This document shows positions 16,620 through 24,956 of a stretch of 61,796 nucleotides of DNA, piece after piece (position 1 is the stretch's first letter; every line of letters starts with the position of its first letter). The notes under the pieces are model-generated. The model was not told where the DNA came from and searched no databases. It saw only the letters and a list, made by a program, of their open reading frames with translations. The translations under genes and the position numbers were made by a program. This stretch comes from Bacillota bacterium (GTDB lineage: Bacteria > Bacillota > Clostridia > Peptostreptococcales > Anaerovoracaceae): positions 1 to 61,796 of the forward strand of contig JAFRZB010000023.1 in NCBI GenBank assembly GCA_017442785.1, written 5' to 3'.

Positions 16620-17222
16620 CTACAGGGCCTTCTTTATGGCGTCAAGAAGATCGCCGTATTCCTCGAACGCGGGCAGGTCCGGGTTGGCAGCCTTTATGGC
16701 ATCCGTGCTCCTGAACAGGAAGCCCGCCTTGCCGGCGCGTATCATGGTGAGGTCGTTGAAACTGTCGCCGCAGGCTATGGTGTCGTAGCCCATGGACTGG
16801 AAGGCCCTTACGGTGGTGAGCTTGGTGTCTGTCTTTACCCTCATGCGGTAGCCGGTTATCTCCCCGGACTCCGCGACCTCAAGGTTGTTGCAAAGAAGCG
16901 TCGGCCAGCCGAGCTTTTTCATCAGGGGTCTTGCGAACTCCTCGAAGGTGTCGCTGACTATCACCACCTGGGTGACTGCGCGCAGACCGTCCAGGAACTC
17001 CAGGGCTCCGTCCAGCGGCTCCATGCGTTCTATCACTTCCTGTATCTGCGGAAGCCCCATGCCGCGCTCCTTAAGAAGAGCCAGGCGCCACCTCATGAGC
17101 TTGCCGTAGTCCGGCTCGTCGCGGGTGGTGCGGCGCAGCTCCGGGATGCCGCTCTTTTCGGAAAAGGCTATCCATATCTCGGGGACGAGAACGCCCTCAA
17201 GGTCCAGGCATACTATATTCAT
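16620..17222 (-). CDS. thrH: ThrH-type phosphoserine phosphatase / homoserine phosphotransferase
   Basis: A 200-residue HAD-superfamily protein. Motif I is CLDLEGVLVPEIW with D7 and E9 (D-x-E in place of the common D-x-D), which is specific to ThrH. Motif II is VIVSDTFEEF and motif IV ACGDSFNDLTMI. ThrH removes phosphate from phosphoserine and can pass it to homoserine, so it may serve serine or threonine synthesis. A strong AGGAGG site precedes the start. Neighbours in the operon are an esterase and a repair polymerase and give no pathway support. Confidence 0.85.
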   Translation of the reverse strand: MNIVCLDLEGVLVPEIWIAFSEKSGIPELRRTTRDEPDYGKLMRWRLALLKERGMGLPQIQEVIERMEPLDGALEFLDGLRAVTQVVIVSDTFEEFARPLMKKLGWPTLLCNNLEVAESGEITGYRMRVKTDTKLTTVRAFQSMGYDTIACGDSFNDLTMIRAGKAGFLFRSTDAIKAANPDLPAFEEYGDLLDAIKKAL

Positions 17223-17234
17223 AAAAAGCCTCCT

Positions 17235-18002
17235 TTAAGCTATGTTCAAGCGTCTTTTGAGGAAGTCCGCGGTGATCCTGTCCGCAAGCTCTCCTGTCTT
17301 ATCGTAGAAGCCGTGCCCCGCGCCCTCTATCATCGTAAGCTCTGCGTCCTTATAGGCCGCAAGAGCCTTCCGGGAATAGACCGGTGGCACAAGATCGTCC
17401 TCCGTGCCGTGCAGCAGCAGGACGGGGCCTTCGTACTTCCCTATCTCTCCGTATATGTCCAGGTCCCAGACGTCCGTGTAGAAGCACGGGCCCAGTTCCA
17501 TCAGATCCCTTCTGTTAGTCATATCTACGGCTTCCCTGCTTCCGTAGAGGCGCTTTCCTTCATCCTGCACCATGAAGGCCGGATAGAAAAGCACCGCTGC
17601 AGCGGCTCTTTCCTTAAGCTCCGCAGCGCACAGCGCAGCGACGAAGCCTCCCAGGCTCTCGCCCCAGAGTATCATGCGGTCTTTGTCCGCAAAGTCCTCC
17701 TCCAGGACCCTCTCGAAGACCGCAAGCATGTCCGCTTTTTCGGTGATGACGGACATCCTCCTCGTATCCCCGCCGCTTCTGGACTCGGGCGACCCTCCGC
17801 GGAAGTCCAGGGAGCAGACCGCAAAGCCCTCCTTTACGTATCTTTCGGCGCAGTTGAGGTTGTCCCTGTAGGACCCGGCAAAGCCGTGCGCCAGGACTAT
17901 GGTGGGGAAAGGCCCCTTCCCTTCGGGGACATAGCACAGAGCGAACACCCTTCCGCCTTCGCAGTCTGCATATATCTCTTTTTCGAAGAACAGCCGATCC
18001 AT
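17235..18002 (-). CDS. Alpha/beta hydrolase (esterase/acyl-peptidase-like)
   Basis: A 255-residue alpha/beta-hydrolase. Oxyanion block PTIVLAHGFAGS, nucleophile elbow WGESLGGFVA, acid block LHGTEDDLVP and catalytic histidine GAGHGF are all present. It is most like small serine esterases of the BAAT/dienelactone-like type; substrate unknown. ATG 18002 is chosen because GAGGTG precedes it and it follows the stop codon of the RNase M5 gene by one base; upstream codons in the same frame lie inside that gene. No signal peptide. Confidence 0.85.
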   Translation of the reverse strand: MDRLFFEKEIYADCEGGRVFALCYVPEGKGPFPTIVLAHGFAGSYRDNLNCAERYVKEGFAVCSLDFRGGSPESRSGGDTRRMSVITEKADMLAVFERVLEEDFADKDRMILWGESLGGFVAALCAAELKERAAAAVLFYPAFMVQDEGKRLYGSREAVDMTNRRDLMELGPCFYTDVWDLDIYGEIGKYEGPVLLLHGTEDDLVPPVYSRKALAAYKDAELTMIEGAGHGFYDKTGELADRITADFLKRRLNIA

Positions 18003-18003
18003 A

Positions 18004-18555
18004 TTACACCTCTTCCTTGCAGGCTTCTTCCAGCCTCTCAAGACCTATCCCGAGGAAGCTGAGCCTTTTAAGGAAGGTACCCGCGTTGGGGCTTCCTATG
18101 CCGAGCCTTCCGCCTGCCCGGGCTCTTTTTCCCGCGCTGTCCTGCGCTCCTGCAAGCCCCAGGCGTATCATGTCGTCCATGGTGACTGCCGTCGCAGCCG
18201 CAGGCCCTAAAGAACTGCCTTCCCCGCATCCCGCAGCCTCAAGAGCCCTGATTATATCCTCAGGCGAGGCGTTCTCCACGCCAATGTCTCCGGCCCGCTC
18301 GGCCTGATCCTGCGAAAGATAAGCCTGCCTGGCCCCGGGAAACAGAGCCGTGAGCCTTTCCCTTATCTTCCGTCCCGCGTGGTCCGGATCCGTGAATATG
18401 ACAATGCCGCAGCTGTCATACGCGGTCTTTATAAGCTCCAGAGTCTCCGGGCGTATGCCGTAGCCGTGGGTGGTTATGACATTGGCGGATACCGCCGCAA
18501 GCACCGCGGACTCGTCGTCCCTGCCCTCCACCACTACGGTCTCCTTTAAGGTCAT
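18004..18555 (-). CDS. rnmV: Ribonuclease M5
   Basis: A 183-residue TOPRIM-domain nuclease that matures 5S rRNA in Gram-positive bacteria, usually with ribosomal protein L18. TOPRIM signatures are ETVVVEGRDDESAV (acidic glutamate) and VIFTDPDHAGRKIRERL (D-x-D). ATG 18555 fits: GGAGAGG sits five bases upstream, it overlaps the stop of the Nudix gene as ATGA, and the resulting length matches the family. In many Bacillota rnmV sits near ksgA; here it lies in a repair-type operon instead. Confidence 0.92.
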   Translation of the reverse strand: MTLKETVVVEGRDDESAVLAAVSANVITTHGYGIRPETLELIKTAYDSCGIVIFTDPDHAGRKIRERLTALFPGARQAYLSQDQAERAGDIGVENASPEDIIRALEAAGCGEGSSLGPAAATAVTMDDMIRLGLAGAQDSAGKRARAGGRLGIGSPNAGTFLKRLSFLGIGLERLEEACKEEV

Positions 18556-19220
18556 CTTATCCTCTCCTTCCAGAGCCCGGAAACGAAGTACATCAGCGCC
18601 GCCCAGGTGTAGATCGAATACCATACACCTTCGTCGTCCCTGCCCTGGGCAAGAAGCCTAAGAGCGTCCTCCCTGCTGTAGAGTGTGTAGTCTCCTATAA
18701 GCTCTATGCCCTCTGTCCCGTCGGAGTTCAGATCAAGATCCCCGTCTGCCTCCACTACGGCGCAGACCATGGCGTTGCTCTCGTCGGTCATTCCCGGAGA
18801 GCTGAAGCACATGGGATTGACGACGAATACCTTGTCCGTGTCCTTAAGCTCAAGACCGGTCTCCTCCTTTATCTCCCTCACGGCGGCAGCCACGCAGGGA
18901 GAAGGCGCGTCCGCGTCCCTCTCGTCAAGAAGCCCTGCCGGAGGGCTTAAAAGGTACTGCCCCACGGGATAGCGGAACTCCTTGGTAAGAAGGAGCTTTG
19001 CATCTCCGGAGGGCCTGCGGATTATCACTATGCAGGTGGCAGCGTCCGGAAGCGTCCCGGCGAACTCCTCGTCAGAGAGCACGGACATTATCCTGTCAGC
19101 CTTTCTTCTGGTGGCGGAATAGTAGTGCCCCGCCTCCTTGTACTGGAGATCGTCCACCCTTATGTATTTTGTCTCAAAGAGCGTCTTTACCTGCTCTTTC
19201 GTAAGTTTAGGCTTGTCCAT
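18552..19220 (-). CDS. Nudix hydrolase (ADP-ribose pyrophosphatase-like)
   Basis: A 222-residue protein whose Nudix box runs PPAGLLDERDADAPSPCVAA then AVREIKEETGLEL. The box carries a few extra residues between the glycine and the REIKEE core compared with the usual spacing. Such enzymes cleave nucleoside diphosphates joined to another group; an ADP-ribose or sugar-nucleotide substrate fits the general architecture but is not proved. The start is immediately after the rarA stop codon and the stop overlaps rnmV, so it is co-translated with both. Confidence 0.88.
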   Translation of the reverse strand: MDKPKLTKEQVKTLFETKYIRVDDLQYKEAGHYYSATRRKADRIMSVLSDEEFAGTLPDAATCIVIIRRPSGDAKLLLTKEFRYPVGQYLLSPPAGLLDERDADAPSPCVAAAVREIKEETGLELKDTDKVFVVNPMCFSSPGMTDESNAMVCAVVEADGDLDLNSDGTEGIELIGDYTLYSREDALRLLAQGRDDEGVWYSIYTWAALMYFVSGLWKERIR

Positions 19221-20585
19221 CTACTTCTCTTCTTTGTCCTTCGGCGCCTGCGGATAACCGTTGGCGGCCTTCCACTCCTTTATCTGCTTGAGCCGCTCTC
19301 CGTATCTGGTCTCGAAGCCCTGGTCCGTCGGCCTGTAGTACTCGCGTCCCAGAAGCGAGTCCGGAAGGCACTGCATGTTGGTTATCTTTTCCCTGGTGTC
19401 GTGGGCGTACTGGTAGCCCTTGCCGTAGCCCTCGTCCTTCATGAGCTTTGTGACGGCGTTGCGTATCACAAGAGGCACAGGCTCGTCCAGCATCTTAAGA
19501 GCGTCGTCCCTTGCCATGTTGTAGGCCATGTAGAGGGCGTTGGACTTGGGAGCAAGGGAGTTGTAGACCACGGCCTCGGTAAGGTGCACGCTGCACTCAG
19601 GCATACCGATCAGATGGCAGGCCTGGTAAGCCGCTACGCTTATCTCAAGAGCCCTGGGGTCCGCCATGCCTACGTCCTCGGCGGCAAAGCGGGTCACCCG
19701 CCTTGCTATGTACATGGGATCCTCGCCCGCCTCCAGCATCCTGGCAAGCCAGTATACCGCGGCGTCGGGGTCCGAATTCCTCATGGATTTGTGCAGAGCG
19801 GAGATGAGGTTGTAGTGCTCCTCTCCGTTCTTGTCGTAGAGCAGTATCTTCCTGGATACGCACTGCTGCATCACGTCGTCCGTTACGTTTATGGTGCCGT
19901 CCGCATCCATGTCGGAATTGAGTATCACCATCTCCAGGGTGGAAAGAGCCGCCCTGGCATCCCCGTTGGAGAACGTGGCGATAGTCTTTACCATATCAGG
20001 TGTTATGTTAATTTTCTCATTTCCGAAGCCTCGCGGGTCCCTGATTGCCCTTTCGACTATTCCGCAGAGGTCTTTTTCGGTAAGCTGGCGCAGCACGAAC
20101 ACCCTGCACCTTGAGAGCAGAGCGCCGTTCACCTCAAAGGATGGATTCTCCGTAGTTGCCCCTATGAGAACTATGCTTCCCCTCTCCACGAAGGGCAGGA
20201 ACGCGTCCTGCTGGGCTTTATTGAAGCGGTGGATCTCATCCACGAAGACTATCGTGCGCGCGCCGAAACGGCGGTTCTCCTCCGCCTGAGTCATTACCGC
20301 CTTTATCTCCTTTATTCCGCTTGTTACGGCGGAGAAATTGATGAATTCGGACTTTGTGCTGCTGGCTATTATGCCCGCGAGCGTAGTCTTTCCCACGCCG
20401 GGGGGCCCCCAGAATATCATGGAGGTTATCTGGTCCGTCTCTATGAGGCGCCTTAAGAGCTTGCCCTTGCCTATCAGGTGCTCCTGACCGTAGAACTCGT
20501 CCAGATTAGCCGGCCGGAGCCTGTCAGCAAGCGGCCTGTACGACGAATCCTCGAACAATGTCATCTGGTCCTTTGAGCTCTTCAT
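19221..20585 (-). CDS. rarA: Replication-associated recombination protein A (RarA/MgsA)
   Basis: A 454-residue AAA+ ATPase related to clamp loaders that acts at stalled replication forks. Visible: MIFWGPPGVGKTTLAGIIA (Walker A, about residue 57), IVFVDEIHRFNKAQQDAF (Walker B), VLIGATTENPSFEVN (sensor 1) and the C-terminal tetramerisation part with LVIRNAVTKLM. The start ATG 20585 overlaps the stop codon of a 47-codon gene (ATGA). It leads a string of genes with minimal or no gaps down to 12851, several of which concern DNA damage. Confidence 0.95.
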   Translation of the reverse strand: MKSSKDQMTLFEDSSYRPLADRLRPANLDEFYGQEHLIGKGKLLRRLIETDQITSMIFWGPPGVGKTTLAGIIASSTKSEFINFSAVTSGIKEIKAVMTQAEENRRFGARTIVFVDEIHRFNKAQQDAFLPFVERGSIVLIGATTENPSFEVNGALLSRCRVFVLRQLTEKDLCGIVERAIRDPRGFGNEKINITPDMVKTIATFSNGDARAALSTLEMVILNSDMDADGTINVTDDVMQQCVSRKILLYDKNGEEHYNLISALHKSMRNSDPDAAVYWLARMLEAGEDPMYIARRVTRFAAEDVGMADPRALEISVAAYQACHLIGMPECSVHLTEAVVYNSLAPKSNALYMAYNMARDDALKMLDEPVPLVIRNAVTKLMKDEGYGKGYQYAHDTREKITNMQCLPDSLLGREYYRPTDQGFETRYGERLKQIKEWKAANGYPQAPKDKEEK

Positions 20586-20725
20586 CTTCTGTTCTTTCCG
20601 CTGCCGAGGCCCGGGACCCTCCCGGAGCCGCCCTTGTCTGCATCCCTTCTGCTGAAGCCTTCCGCCGCGCCTGCGCCCAGAAGTATCGCTATCAGACTTG
20701 CAAGGATCAATAGTATCTTCTTCAT
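20582..20725 (-). CDS. Small predicted membrane or secreted protein (47 residues)
   Basis: A short frame beginning MKKILLILASLIAILLGAGA, a lysine pair followed by a hydrophobic stretch, then a polar Gly/Arg-rich tail (RRDADKGGSGRVPGLGSG). It could be a single-span membrane protein or a secretory peptide; there is no lipobox. Its TGA overlaps the rarA ATG, which supports real translation and coupling. The ribosome site (GGCGGTG, five bases before the ATG) is weak. Function unknown. Confidence 0.6.
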   Translation of the reverse strand: MKKILLILASLIAILLGAGAAEGFSRRDADKGGSGRVPGLGSGKNRR

Positions 20726-20751
20726 GCTTACACCGCCGGTCATAGCTGACC

Positions 20752-20874
20752 TTACTTCTTATGCTTATTAACTGCCCTGTCCACTTTTCCTGCGCCCTTG
20801 GCTATAAGCAGCATCACGCCCACAAAGACCAGTATCACTGCCAGGATGACAAGGACGAACAATACGTATTTCAT
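20752..20874 (-). CDS. Small predicted membrane protein (40 residues)
   Basis: A short frame beginning MKYVLFVLVILAVILVFVGV, a single membrane span, followed by a basic tail (KGAGKVDRAVNKHKK). A GGAG box lies five bases before ATG 20874, and the gene is the first one after a good promoter (TTGCCT, 17 bases, TAAAAT). It is therefore probably the leading gene of the rarA operon. Positive tail and size resemble small inner-membrane regulators, but no family is recognised. Confidence 0.65.
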   Translation of the reverse strand: MKYVLFVLVILAVILVFVGVMLLIAKGAGKVDRAVNKHKK

Positions 20875-20913
20875 AATTTCTCCGATCCCTTGATATACAC
20901 TCTTACAAGATAT

Positions 20914-20942
20914 ATTTTAGCACATATGTTTGCAAAAGGCAA
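20914..20942 (-). promoter_or_regulatory. Promoter of the rarA operon
   Basis: Minus-strand -35 box TTGCCT (20942-20937), 17-base spacer, -10 box TAAAAT (20919-20914). It interlocks with the plus-strand promoter of the hydantoinase-like gene: the plus -35 box lies inside this spacer, so both cannot be occupied at once. Confidence 0.65.
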
Positions 20943-20958
20943 AAACGACTGGTATAAT
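20930..20958 (+). promoter_or_regulatory. Promoter of the hydantoinase-like gene
   Basis: -35 TTGCAA (20930-20935), 17-base spacer, -10 TATAAT (20953-20958). Transcription should start at about 20965-20966, on the A of the ATG itself, so the message would have no 5' leader. No ribosome binding site is present. Confidence 0.75.
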
Positions 20959-20965
20959 CGTTGCC

Positions 20966-22987
20966 ATGAAGATAGGAATTGGAATCGATACCGGCGGCAC
21001 CTGCACTGATGCCGCTGCCGTGGATCTGGACACGGGAAAACTGCTTGCAAAGGGCAAGACTGAAACTACGAGAGAAGACCTTTCCATAGGCATAGGAAAG
21101 GCTCTTGACATGCTTCCTCCGGAGCTCATAAAACAGGCCTCCGAGGTGGCCCTCTCCACTACTCTCGCGACTAACGCCTGCATAGAGGACAAGGGCTGCA
21201 GGGCAAAGCTCGTCATCTTCGGGATACACGACGAATATCTAAGGCGCATGCACGCCCCCGAGAACTATAACCTCAAGCCTGAGAACGTTCTCTGCGTTGA
21301 CACCCATAGCAGCGCGGACGGCCTTATAATAGACGAGCCGGACTGGGAGCAGCTGTTTGCAGAGCACGGAGACTGGCTAAAGGACAGCGACGCCCTCTGC
21401 GCCGTGGAGCTCTATTCATCCGAGACCGGAGCCCCCTGCGAGAAGCATTTCAAGCAATACGCTGAGGAGCGCACCGGAAAAAGATGCATCAACGCCAACG
21501 AGCTTACGGAAGGCATAAACATATTCGCAAGAGGCGCCACCGCTCTTCTTAACGCAAGGCTCCTGCCTGTGGTAAAGGAGTTTACCGATGCCGCGGAAAA
21601 GGACTTCAAGGAGCGCGGCTGCACCGCGCCTCTTAGGATCGTAAGGAGCGACGGCTGCCTTATGTCGGACGACTACTCCCTCATAAGGCCTGTGGATACC
21701 ATACTCTCGGGCCCCGCCGCCAGCGTTCTTGCCGGCAAGGCCTTCTCCGACGGCGACAATTACATAATAGTGGACATGGGCGGCACCTCCACGGACATCT
21801 CAGTCGTATCCGGGGGCTATCCCGTTCTGGATAAGGAAGGCACTAAGATAGGAGCCTGGAGGACTTCTGTAAGGGGCATCAAGGTATACCCCTTCAACCT
21901 CGGCGGAGACAGCGCCATAAGGCTGGATAAGATGAAGCTCCGCCTGTACCCCAGGAGAGTCCTTCCCATATGCGCTGCAGCATCCCGCTGGCCGGACGTC
22001 ATAATCCCGGCGCTTGAAAAGCTCGTAGCATCGAAGCACTACAACCCCTTCCCTCTCCACGAGTTCTTCTTCCTGGCAAAGGAGCCTGAGGATCTGAGCC
22101 TCTTCTCGGAGAGCGAAAAGAAGCTCATAGACCACGTAAGGAGCGGCCCCAAGATACTCGAAAGGCTGCTTCCGGACGCAGACATAGACATCTACAGCCT
22201 CAACAGCGAGCGCCTGGAGTCCGAGGGCATAGTGATGCGCTGCGGCCTTACACCTACGGACTTCATGCACATTAAGGGGGATTTCCTCAGGTACGACAGA
22301 TCGGCTTCCATCCTTGCCGCAAGGTACATCCTGCAGCAGCTCGGGCGCGAGGAAACCGACGAAGAGATAATGAAGCTCGCGGACGAAGCCTACGAGCGCG
22401 TGGAAGCCAAGATGTTCGGCAACATCATAGAGATGGGTCTGAGGCAGGCGCATCCGTCGTTCTTCAAGGGAGAACCGGACGAGCAGCTGAGGTACCTTAT
22501 CGACGATGCCTGGAAAAACAGGAACGCAAAGGAGGACCGCATACTCGGCACGTCCTTCTTCTCCGGCTATACCCTTATAGGTATAGGCGCGCCCACCCAC
22601 CTCTTCCTGCCCGAGGCAGCCAGGGCTCTGGGCGCCAGATTCATAGTTCCCGAGCACGCGGAGGTGGCAAACGCCATAGGCGCGCTGAAGGCAACGCTGT
22701 CCTCCACGGCAAGGGTCAACATCACATCCAGGTTCTCACCTGACATTGGGACCTTCATGTACATAGTAAACGACCCCGAGGGCAGCTTCGTGGCAGGAGA
22801 CCTAAACGACGCCGTAAAGCGCGCCAGGAGAGCCGCGGAAAGAGAGGCAAAAAAAGAAGCCGTCGCGCGCGGAGCTTCCGGAAAGATAGTCGTCAGCTCT
22901 CACATAGAACAGCTGGATACAGTCGACAGCGTCGGCATAAAGGTGACCATGGGCCGCTGCGCGGTGGCAGAAGCCCACAGCCTTTAA
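20966..22987 (+). CDS. Hydantoinase/oxoprolinase family protein (HyuA-like)
   Basis: A 673-residue ATP-dependent amidohydrolase-type protein. The N-terminus GIGIDTGGTCTDAAAVD and the later IIVDMGGTSTDISVVSGG are the two phosphate-binding loops of the actin-like hydantoinase A fold. Relatives open hydantoin or 5-oxoproline rings or carboxylate ketones, normally with a HyuB partner. No partner gene is adjacent, which is common for stand-alone clostridial forms of unknown substrate. I start at ATG 20966: the frame extends to a TTG at 20930, but that triplet is the promoter's -35 box. The gene ends at a bidirectional terminator. Confidence 0.88.
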   Translation: MKIGIGIDTGGTCTDAAAVDLDTGKLLAKGKTETTREDLSIGIGKALDMLPPELIKQASEVALSTTLATNACIEDKGCRAKLVIFGIHDEYLRRMHAPENYNLKPENVLCVDTHSSADGLIIDEPDWEQLFAEHGDWLKDSDALCAVELYSSETGAPCEKHFKQYAEERTGKRCINANELTEGINIFARGATALLNARLLPVVKEFTDAAEKDFKERGCTAPLRIVRSDGCLMSDDYSLIRPVDTILSGPAASVLAGKAFSDGDNYIIVDMGGTSTDISVVSGGYPVLDKEGTKIGAWRTSVRGIKVYPFNLGGDSAIRLDKMKLRLYPRRVLPICAAASRWPDVIIPALEKLVASKHYNPFPLHEFFFLAKEPEDLSLFSESEKKLIDHVRSGPKILERLLPDADIDIYSLNSERLESEGIVMRCGLTPTDFMHIKGDFLRYDRSASILAARYILQQLGREETDEEIMKLADEAYERVEAKMFGNIIEMGLRQAHPSFFKGEPDEQLRYLIDDAWKNRNAKEDRILGTSFFSGYTLIGIGAPTHLFLPEAARALGARFIVPEHAEVANAIGALKATLSSTARVNITSRFSPDIGTFMYIVNDPEGSFVAGDLNDAVKRARRAAEREAKKEAVARGASGKIVVSSHIEQLDTVDSVGIKVTMGRCAVAEAHSL

Positions 22988-23016
22988 AAAAGTACCGGGC
23001 AGAGCCCGGTATTTTT
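22986..23016. terminator. Bidirectional terminator
   Basis: TACCGGGC (22993-23000) pairs with GCCCGGTA (23004-23011). An A run precedes it and a T run follows it, so it can serve both the hydantoinase-like gene and the converging YcxB-like operon. Confidence 0.85.
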
Positions 23017-23034
23017 ATGCCTTATCCGGCCTGA

Positions 23035-23535
23035 TCACTTCACAGCGACTCCGTGTTCCCTGAGATAGGCTTTAAGAGCTGTTGCCCCGCCCTCAAGGTA
23101 GGAGTCGTTTTTTAACAGTGCGCTGTAGCCGCCCATCATGAATATCACCAGGCAGCCGTTCATCTCCTTGCAGCCCGCTATGCTCTCCATGGGAAGAGAC
23201 GCGTGGAACTTTCCCGCCCTGTAGATCTCTACGGAGTTCTCTATCTCGTAGCGGTACACCGGAGACGCCTCCCCCGTCTCCTCCTGTATCCTCTTTGCGT
23301 CGTATTTGGTACCGACGAAGTACTGTACGAAGCGGAACAGGAACATCAGCAGGAAGATTATTGCTATCACAAGGAAGCGCGTAAGCCCGGAGCTTATGTA
23401 CAGCCCCGTGGATACCGCGCAAAGCACCAGCATCAGCAGGTGCAGAAGCTTGACTTTGTTGAAAAACAGGTAGTAGGCCTTCATTACCGTCCTTGTGTCG
23501 TCTATGTCGTATCTGTATTCGTTTATGAATCTCAT
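23035..23535 (-). CDS. YcxB-like membrane protein
   Basis: A 166-residue protein with two closely spaced membrane spans near residues 30-75 (LHLLMLVLCAVSTGLYIS and FLVIAIIFLLMFLFRFVQY) and a cytosolic beta-rich C-terminal part (YRYEIENSVEIYRAGKFHAS, then CLVIFMMGGYSALLKNDSYL). That layout is the YcxB-like family, whose function is unknown. The start is ATG 23535, which overlaps the stop of the preceding gene as ATGA; an ATG 24 bases further up lies inside that gene and has no ribosome site. It is the last gene of the EndoU-containing operon. Confidence 0.75.
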   Translation of the reverse strand: MRFINEYRYDIDDTRTVMKAYYLFFNKVKLLHLLMLVLCAVSTGLYISSGLTRFLVIAIIFLLMFLFRFVQYFVGTKYDAKRIQEETGEASPVYRYEIENSVEIYRAGKFHASLPMESIAGCKEMNGCLVIFMMGGYSALLKNDSYLEGGATALKAYLREHGVAVK

Positions 23536-24500
23536 TTCTCCGTACTCTCCGTGCAGCATTCGGCATTGTTGATCACTTCTATGTCGGCGGCCCCTACCGT
23601 AAGGTACTTGAGCCCGGACGGCATCGCAAGGAGCATATGTACCTCATAGCCGCTCTTTTTGCCGTAGAGCTCGCAGCAAAGGAACACGCAGTTGGAGTGC
23701 TGGCAGCAGTCGTGGTCGTGATGATGCTCATGGACGGATATCCTTATACCTTTGTCGCGCTCAAGGATCTTTCCGCCCTTAAAGACTATCTTTCTGAAGG
23801 GAGTCTCGCCCTCGGCCTCCATGCCCTCTATGTTGAACACCATCTCGATGTTTTTGCCGTTTTTCTTAAGAGAGATGACGTCGCAGTCGTGGAGATGCAT
23901 GCCTTCCCAGATATATTCCGGGATGTTCTGCTTTACAAGCGCGCGGTCCGCGTTGCGGTTTATGCGGTTGTATTCCTTCCTCGCGGCGCGCTCCTCTTCC
24001 CTGGCCTCCCTGAATATGGATTCCGGGACCATCTCAAGGGCAAGCAGCCTCTTATCGGCCTTTCCAAGGGCTCCGGACTCCGGCCAGCGCTTAAGATCGG
24101 CCAGACGCTCCTCGTAGATGTCGCAAAACATCTGCCTGTAGTCCTCCTCGTCGAAGGGCACCCTGGCGTTGAACTCCTCCAGCTCGGCATCCTGCTCCGC
24201 CTGAATGAAGGCCCTCACCTCTTCCCTGTCCTTAGGCATCCTGGTCTTTCCGGTGGCCTCGTCCGCGAGGACCCAGTCAGAAGGATCGAACTCCTCCCCC
24301 TCCAGAACGTCCATAAGGTAGCTGAGATCGGGAGGCGTATCGTATGCCTTCTTCTCCGCTCTGAGCTCCTTCTTAAACTTCTTCTCGAAGAGCTTATCTA
24401 TGTCCTTCTTGGTGTATTTACCGTCAGGCACCTTTGCAAGGCCGGTCGTGATGTCCGTCTTCTGCATAAGCGCGTACCATTCTTTAGTATAGTATCTCAT
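23532..24500 (-). CDS. DUF4085-like protein
   Basis: A 322-residue soluble protein that begins MRYYTKEWYALMQKTDITTG, an opening I associate with the DUF4085 family. The middle is strongly charged and helical (many Glu, Arg and Lys). A His/Cys cluster HEHHHDHDCCQHSNC near residue 252 and CVFLCCELYG just after it suggest metal binding. No catalytic motif is recognised. GGAGGAG lies directly before the start. It stands between the small unknown gene behind EndoU and the YcxB-like gene, all on one transcript. Confidence 0.65.
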   Translation of the reverse strand: MRYYTKEWYALMQKTDITTGLAKVPDGKYTKKDIDKLFEKKFKKELRAEKKAYDTPPDLSYLMDVLEGEEFDPSDWVLADEATGKTRMPKDREEVRAFIQAEQDAELEEFNARVPFDEEDYRQMFCDIYEERLADLKRWPESGALGKADKRLLALEMVPESIFREAREEERAARKEYNRINRNADRALVKQNIPEYIWEGMHLHDCDVISLKKNGKNIEMVFNIEGMEAEGETPFRKIVFKGGKILERDKGIRISVHEHHHDHDCCQHSNCVFLCCELYGKKSGYEVHMLLAMPSGLKYLTVGAADIEVINNAECCTESTEK

Positions 24501-24512
24501 TTCTCCTCCGTG

Positions 24513-24947
24513 CTATTCGTCGTTTCCGACTATAAACAATACCGCAAGCTCCTTATATACCGCAATAAACAGATCCTCCACAAAGTAGAACGGTCCTCCG
24601 CCTCTGGAAAAGCCGCTGTAATTGTCGCGCAGCTCCCCGTCATCCTTTATGGTATAGAGCGCTTCCGGCTTTCCTATTACGAAGCCCAGGCGCCTTCCAA
24701 GGTTCCAGGCGTTCTCGATATCCCATCCGAGCTCAAGCTTAAGATAGTCCGAAAGGCTCAGCGCGGACTTCTCCAGCACTATGTCTTCCTCGCTGCATTT
24801 GAGCTCCTTTGCCAGATCCTTCTCCAGGCCGTCCTTTTTGAACACCCTTGTCGACATGGAGCTCGGGCTCCTGAAGGCGTTGTCGGATATGGCCTCCGTA
24901 ATGCCGCGGACGAATCCCGAATAATATGCGAGCTGTGTTCTGGTCAT
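24513..24947 (-). CDS. Small protein of unknown family, candidate EndoU immunity protein
   Basis: A 144-residue soluble, acidic protein without membrane spans or known motifs. Its middle (LSLSDYLKLELGWDIENAWN) and end (FYFVEDLFIAVYKELAVLFI) look like a compact alpha/beta fold. AGGGGA precedes the start, which comes nine bases after the EndoU stop codon. A toxin gene directly followed by a small acidic soluble gene is the usual arrangement of toxin and immunity pairs; I infer the role from position only. Confidence 0.55.
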   Translation of the reverse strand: MTRTQLAYYSGFVRGITEAISDNAFRSPSSMSTRVFKKDGLEKDLAKELKCSEEDIVLEKSALSLSDYLKLELGWDIENAWNLGRRLGFVIGKPEALYTIKDDGELRDNYSGFSRGGGPFYFVEDLFIAVYKELAVLFIVGNDE

Positions 24948-24956
24948 TTCGTTCCC

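Noticed and set aside
20930-20965. TTG 20930 as start of the hydantoinase-like gene
   Set aside because: The triplet is part of the -35 box of a good promoter, and homologous proteins start at the later Met.
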